NCBI GenBank assembly: GCA_002317155.1
Contig: DCIR01000031.1
Location: 1 to 14,977, forward strand
Direction: 5' to 3'
Length of the DNA: 14,977 nt
Origin: Lachnospiraceae bacterium UBA1721
GTDB lineage: Bacteria > Bacillota > Clostridia > Lachnospirales > Lachnospiraceae
The notes under the pieces were generated by a model. The model saw only the letters and a list, made by a program, of their open reading frames with translations, made no database searches and had not been told where the DNA came from. Below are positions 14,104 to 14,977 of this stretch, piece after piece; within the stretch, counting starts at the first letter, position 1, and every line of letters begins with the position of its first letter. A program made the translations under genes and the position numbers.

Positions 14104-14140
14104 AAAAAAAGACCCTCTACCTATAAGCCACGGCAGAGGG
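14104..14140 (-). terminator. intrinsic terminator facing left
   Basis: CCCTCT-A-CC (14113-14121) pairs with GG-C-AGAGGG (14132-14140), one mismatch; on the minus strand seven T residues follow (14104-14110). It lies between the ends of the convergent repressor gene and the 146-codon gene, as a second stop for leftward transcription. Confidence 0.7.
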
Positions 14141-14205
14141 CAAAAGTTTACCGATTTTTGAAAAAAAGATAATATTTAAAATGTTATGGTATATCCGCCA
14201 ACAAT

Positions 14206-14237
14206 AAAAAGGACGAATCCGCAAAACGGTTCGTCCT
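14206..14237 (-). terminator. intrinsic terminator of the 146-codon gene
   Basis: AGGACGAA (14210-14217) pairs with TTCGTCCT (14230-14237), extended by CCG/CGG, loop CAAAA. On the minus strand a T5 tract follows. It begins eight bases past the stop of the gene at 14246 and may also stop rightward repressor transcripts. Confidence 0.8.
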
Positions 14238-14245
14238 AATTTATT

Positions 14246-14686
14246 CTAATATTTGCTAATCTCCTCTATTCCCTCATCAAAAGAATAATCTGAAAGCATT
14301 ACCGGATCCCATCCAAAGTCATGATATGAATCCATATCCAAATCAAACATTTCAACATACTTTTGGATTTTATAAATTCTGGAAGTGGTCATAGCATCTG
14401 ACTTATCTAGGAACTGATTCTTCAATGATCTATTTCCCTTGCATATGGCTTCTATGTCGACTAAATAATATGAACCATCTCTTACCTGCTCAAAGTGATC
14501 CACAACATATTCATCACCAATTTTCTTTACAAACATTACACCCGGTGCTTCACCACCTGATATACATTCAATAGTAGTTCCGTTCTTTTCCCAACACCAT
14601 AATCCCCATACACAATCACTATCGACAGTGATATAGTTCAAAAGATAAAAGAGCTCTCTGAAATTGATGATCGTTCTTTCAGCCAA
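14246..14686 (-). CDS. uncharacterised 146-codon cargo protein
   Basis: I do not recognise the family. The protein is acidic and soluble, without signal or membrane segment. It is rich in aromatic residues near the N-terminus (VWGLWCWEKNG, 26-36), with EYVVDHFEQVRDGSYYLVDI (about 59-78) that resembles short intracellular Firmicutes proteins of unknown function. The reading frame opens with a TTG (14686) without a recognisable ribosome site, only about 20 bp after an in-frame stop, so the true start may be further inside or the gene may have lost its start. TTGACA (14715-14720) and a weak CATATT lie just upstream. Two terminators follow it. It is the last gene before attR, so in the excised circle it would lie downstream of the PBECR4-like gene on the same strand; an immunity role is possible but unsupported. 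Confidence 0.55.
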   Translation of the reverse strand: MAERTIINFRELFYLLNYITVDSDCVWGLWCWEKNGTTIECISGGEAPGVMFVKKIGDEYVVDHFEQVRDGSYYLVDIEAICKGNRSLKNQFLDKSDAMTTSRIYKIQKYVEMFDLDMDSYHDFGWDPVMLSDYSFDEGIEEISKY

Positions 14687-14750
14687 TATATCAATATGGT
14701 ACTAAAAGAACACCTGTCAAAAATAAAAAATATCAAGATTGGCAATTCTG

Positions 14751-14787
14751 ATGACGTCCAGTAATCCAATACTGGTCGTCATTTTTA
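14751..14787 (+). terminator. hairpin with T tract near attR
   Basis: ATGACG-T-CCAGTA (14751-14763) pairs with TACTGG-T-CGTCAT (14770-14782), 12 bp with one T-T mismatch, followed by a TTTTT tract on the plus strand. No plus-strand gene runs into it here; in the circle it could block transcription across attP. It may alternatively be a recombination-protein site. Confidence 0.6.
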
Positions 14788-14796
14788 TTATCCTCC

Positions 14797-14823
14797 GGTA
14801 ATATTCTTTTGAAAAATATTACC
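14797..14823. repeat. inverted repeat at the inner edge of attR
   Basis: GGTAATATT (14797-14805) and AATATTACC (14815-14823) are perfect inverted copies separated by nine bases. ATATTACC recurs near the left end (5848-5855), and ATTACC again at 14829-14834. These are candidate integrase arm sites at roughly equal distance from the core on each side. Confidence 0.5.
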
Positions 14824-14863
14824 ATTTTATTACCACTTACCCAATTTTCTTCCGATTTGTAAG

Positions 14864-14895
14864 AAAAAAGGCTCCCGAGGAAAACCTCGGAAGCC
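14864..14895 (-). terminator. tuf intrinsic terminator, right copy
   Basis: The same stem as in the left copy, with loop AAAA in place of AAAT and a T tract on the minus strand. It ends the intact tuf transcript about 25 bp past the stop codon. Confidence 0.9.
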
Positions 14896-14920
14896 TTGAT
14901 TTTACTGTATTTCTACTTAA

Positions 14921-14977
14921 TTATTCAATAATTGTAGCAACACGGCCTGATCCAACTGTTCTACCACCTTCACGGAT
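14921..14977 (-). CDS. tuf: elongation factor Tu, C-terminal end (cut by window edge)
   Basis: Only the last 18 codons and TAA are in the window. They read IREGGRTVGSGRVATIIE, the beta-barrel domain 3 end of EF-Tu, the GTPase that brings aminoacyl-tRNA to the ribosome. The rest lies beyond the right edge on the minus strand. Codons CGT, GTT and GCT are those expected in a highly expressed gene. The element is inserted at this gene end in a way that leaves its protein sequence whole. Confidence 0.93.
   Translation of the reverse strand: MREGGRTVGSGRVATIIE

Larger units (their letters stand above)
5592..14977. mobile_element. integrative and mobilizable element inserted at the tuf 3' end
   Basis: The limits are set by two directly repeated copies of the tuf 3' end, stop codon and terminator, offset by exactly 9,230 bp, which is the predicted size of the excised circle. 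Between them lie an integrase, excisionase, XRE repressor, replisome organizer, helicase loader, ParM/ParR-like pair, MobC, MOBP relaxase and two end-located cargo genes. No coupling ATPase, VirB4-like or other mating-pore gene is present, so the element is mobilizable rather than self-conjugative. Most genes run leftward in one long series from the excisionase promoter. Confidence 0.88.
14822..14977 (-). repeat. attR: right copy of the tuf-end direct repeat
   Basis: Partner of 5592-5747 at an offset of 9,230 bp. It contains the last 18 codons of tuf that fall within the window, the stop and the terminator. The repeat may continue past the window edge, although the left copy already diverges from EF-Tu at the corresponding position. 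Confidence 0.88.

Noticed and set aside
5592..14977. Self-transmissible conjugative element
   Set aside because: No coupling protein, VirB4-like ATPase or other mating-pore gene lies between the repeats; only relaxase and MobC are present.

Overview
The window reads as low-G+C Firmicutes DNA, most likely from a gut or rumen Lachnospiraceae-type Clostridium. The clues are an EF-Tu C-terminus ending in VATIIE, strong AGGAGG-type ribosome binding sites, sigma-A promoters, and gene families typical of clostridial mobile elements. It has two parts: a left chromosomal-looking accessory region (1 to about 5590), and a complete integrative and mobilizable element (IME) of about 9.23 kb inserted at the 3' end of the EF-Tu gene tuf. 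The intact tuf runs out of the right edge on the minus strand.

Left region, all minus strand. A TetR-type repressor gene starts a run of four genes: tetR, a membrane-domain/alpha-beta-hydrolase fusion, a second membrane-anchored alpha/beta hydrolase, and a YhfC-like intramembrane protease homologue. The promoter has a 20-bp perfect palindrome spanning its spacer and a second inverted repeat at the start site, so the run is probably autorepressed. Beyond it lie a broken PfkB-family sugar kinase fragment and a CPBP-family intramembrane protease gene, which suggests past rearrangement.

Element, about 5.6 to 14.97 kb. Two copies of the tuf end and its terminator lie in direct orientation exactly 9,230 bp apart and serve as attL and attR. 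From the right the element carries an uncharacterised 146-codon gene, an XRE repressor (plus strand), a divergent operator region, then on the minus strand excisionase, tyrosine integrase, a replisome-organizer protein with phased iterons inside its gene, a helicase loader, a ParM-like actin with a probable ParR partner, a hairpin-rich GC island (candidate oriT), MobC and a MOBP-type relaxase. There is no type IV secretion gene, so transfer would need a helper. Replication and partition genes suggest that the excised circle replicates and segregates like a plasmid.

The least expected part is the left end (5868-6656). A good sigma-A promoter drives a compact structured RNA of about 145 nt that ends in a strong intrinsic terminator. 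Just downstream is a 194-aa protein that resembles PBECR4, a BECR-fold nuclease-like family. Promoter, RNA, terminator, nuclease-like gene is the layout of type III toxin-antitoxin loci, but neither the RNA nor the protein looks like the known families. It is the best candidate here for an undescribed system; alternatively the RNA is a cis-acting attenuator.
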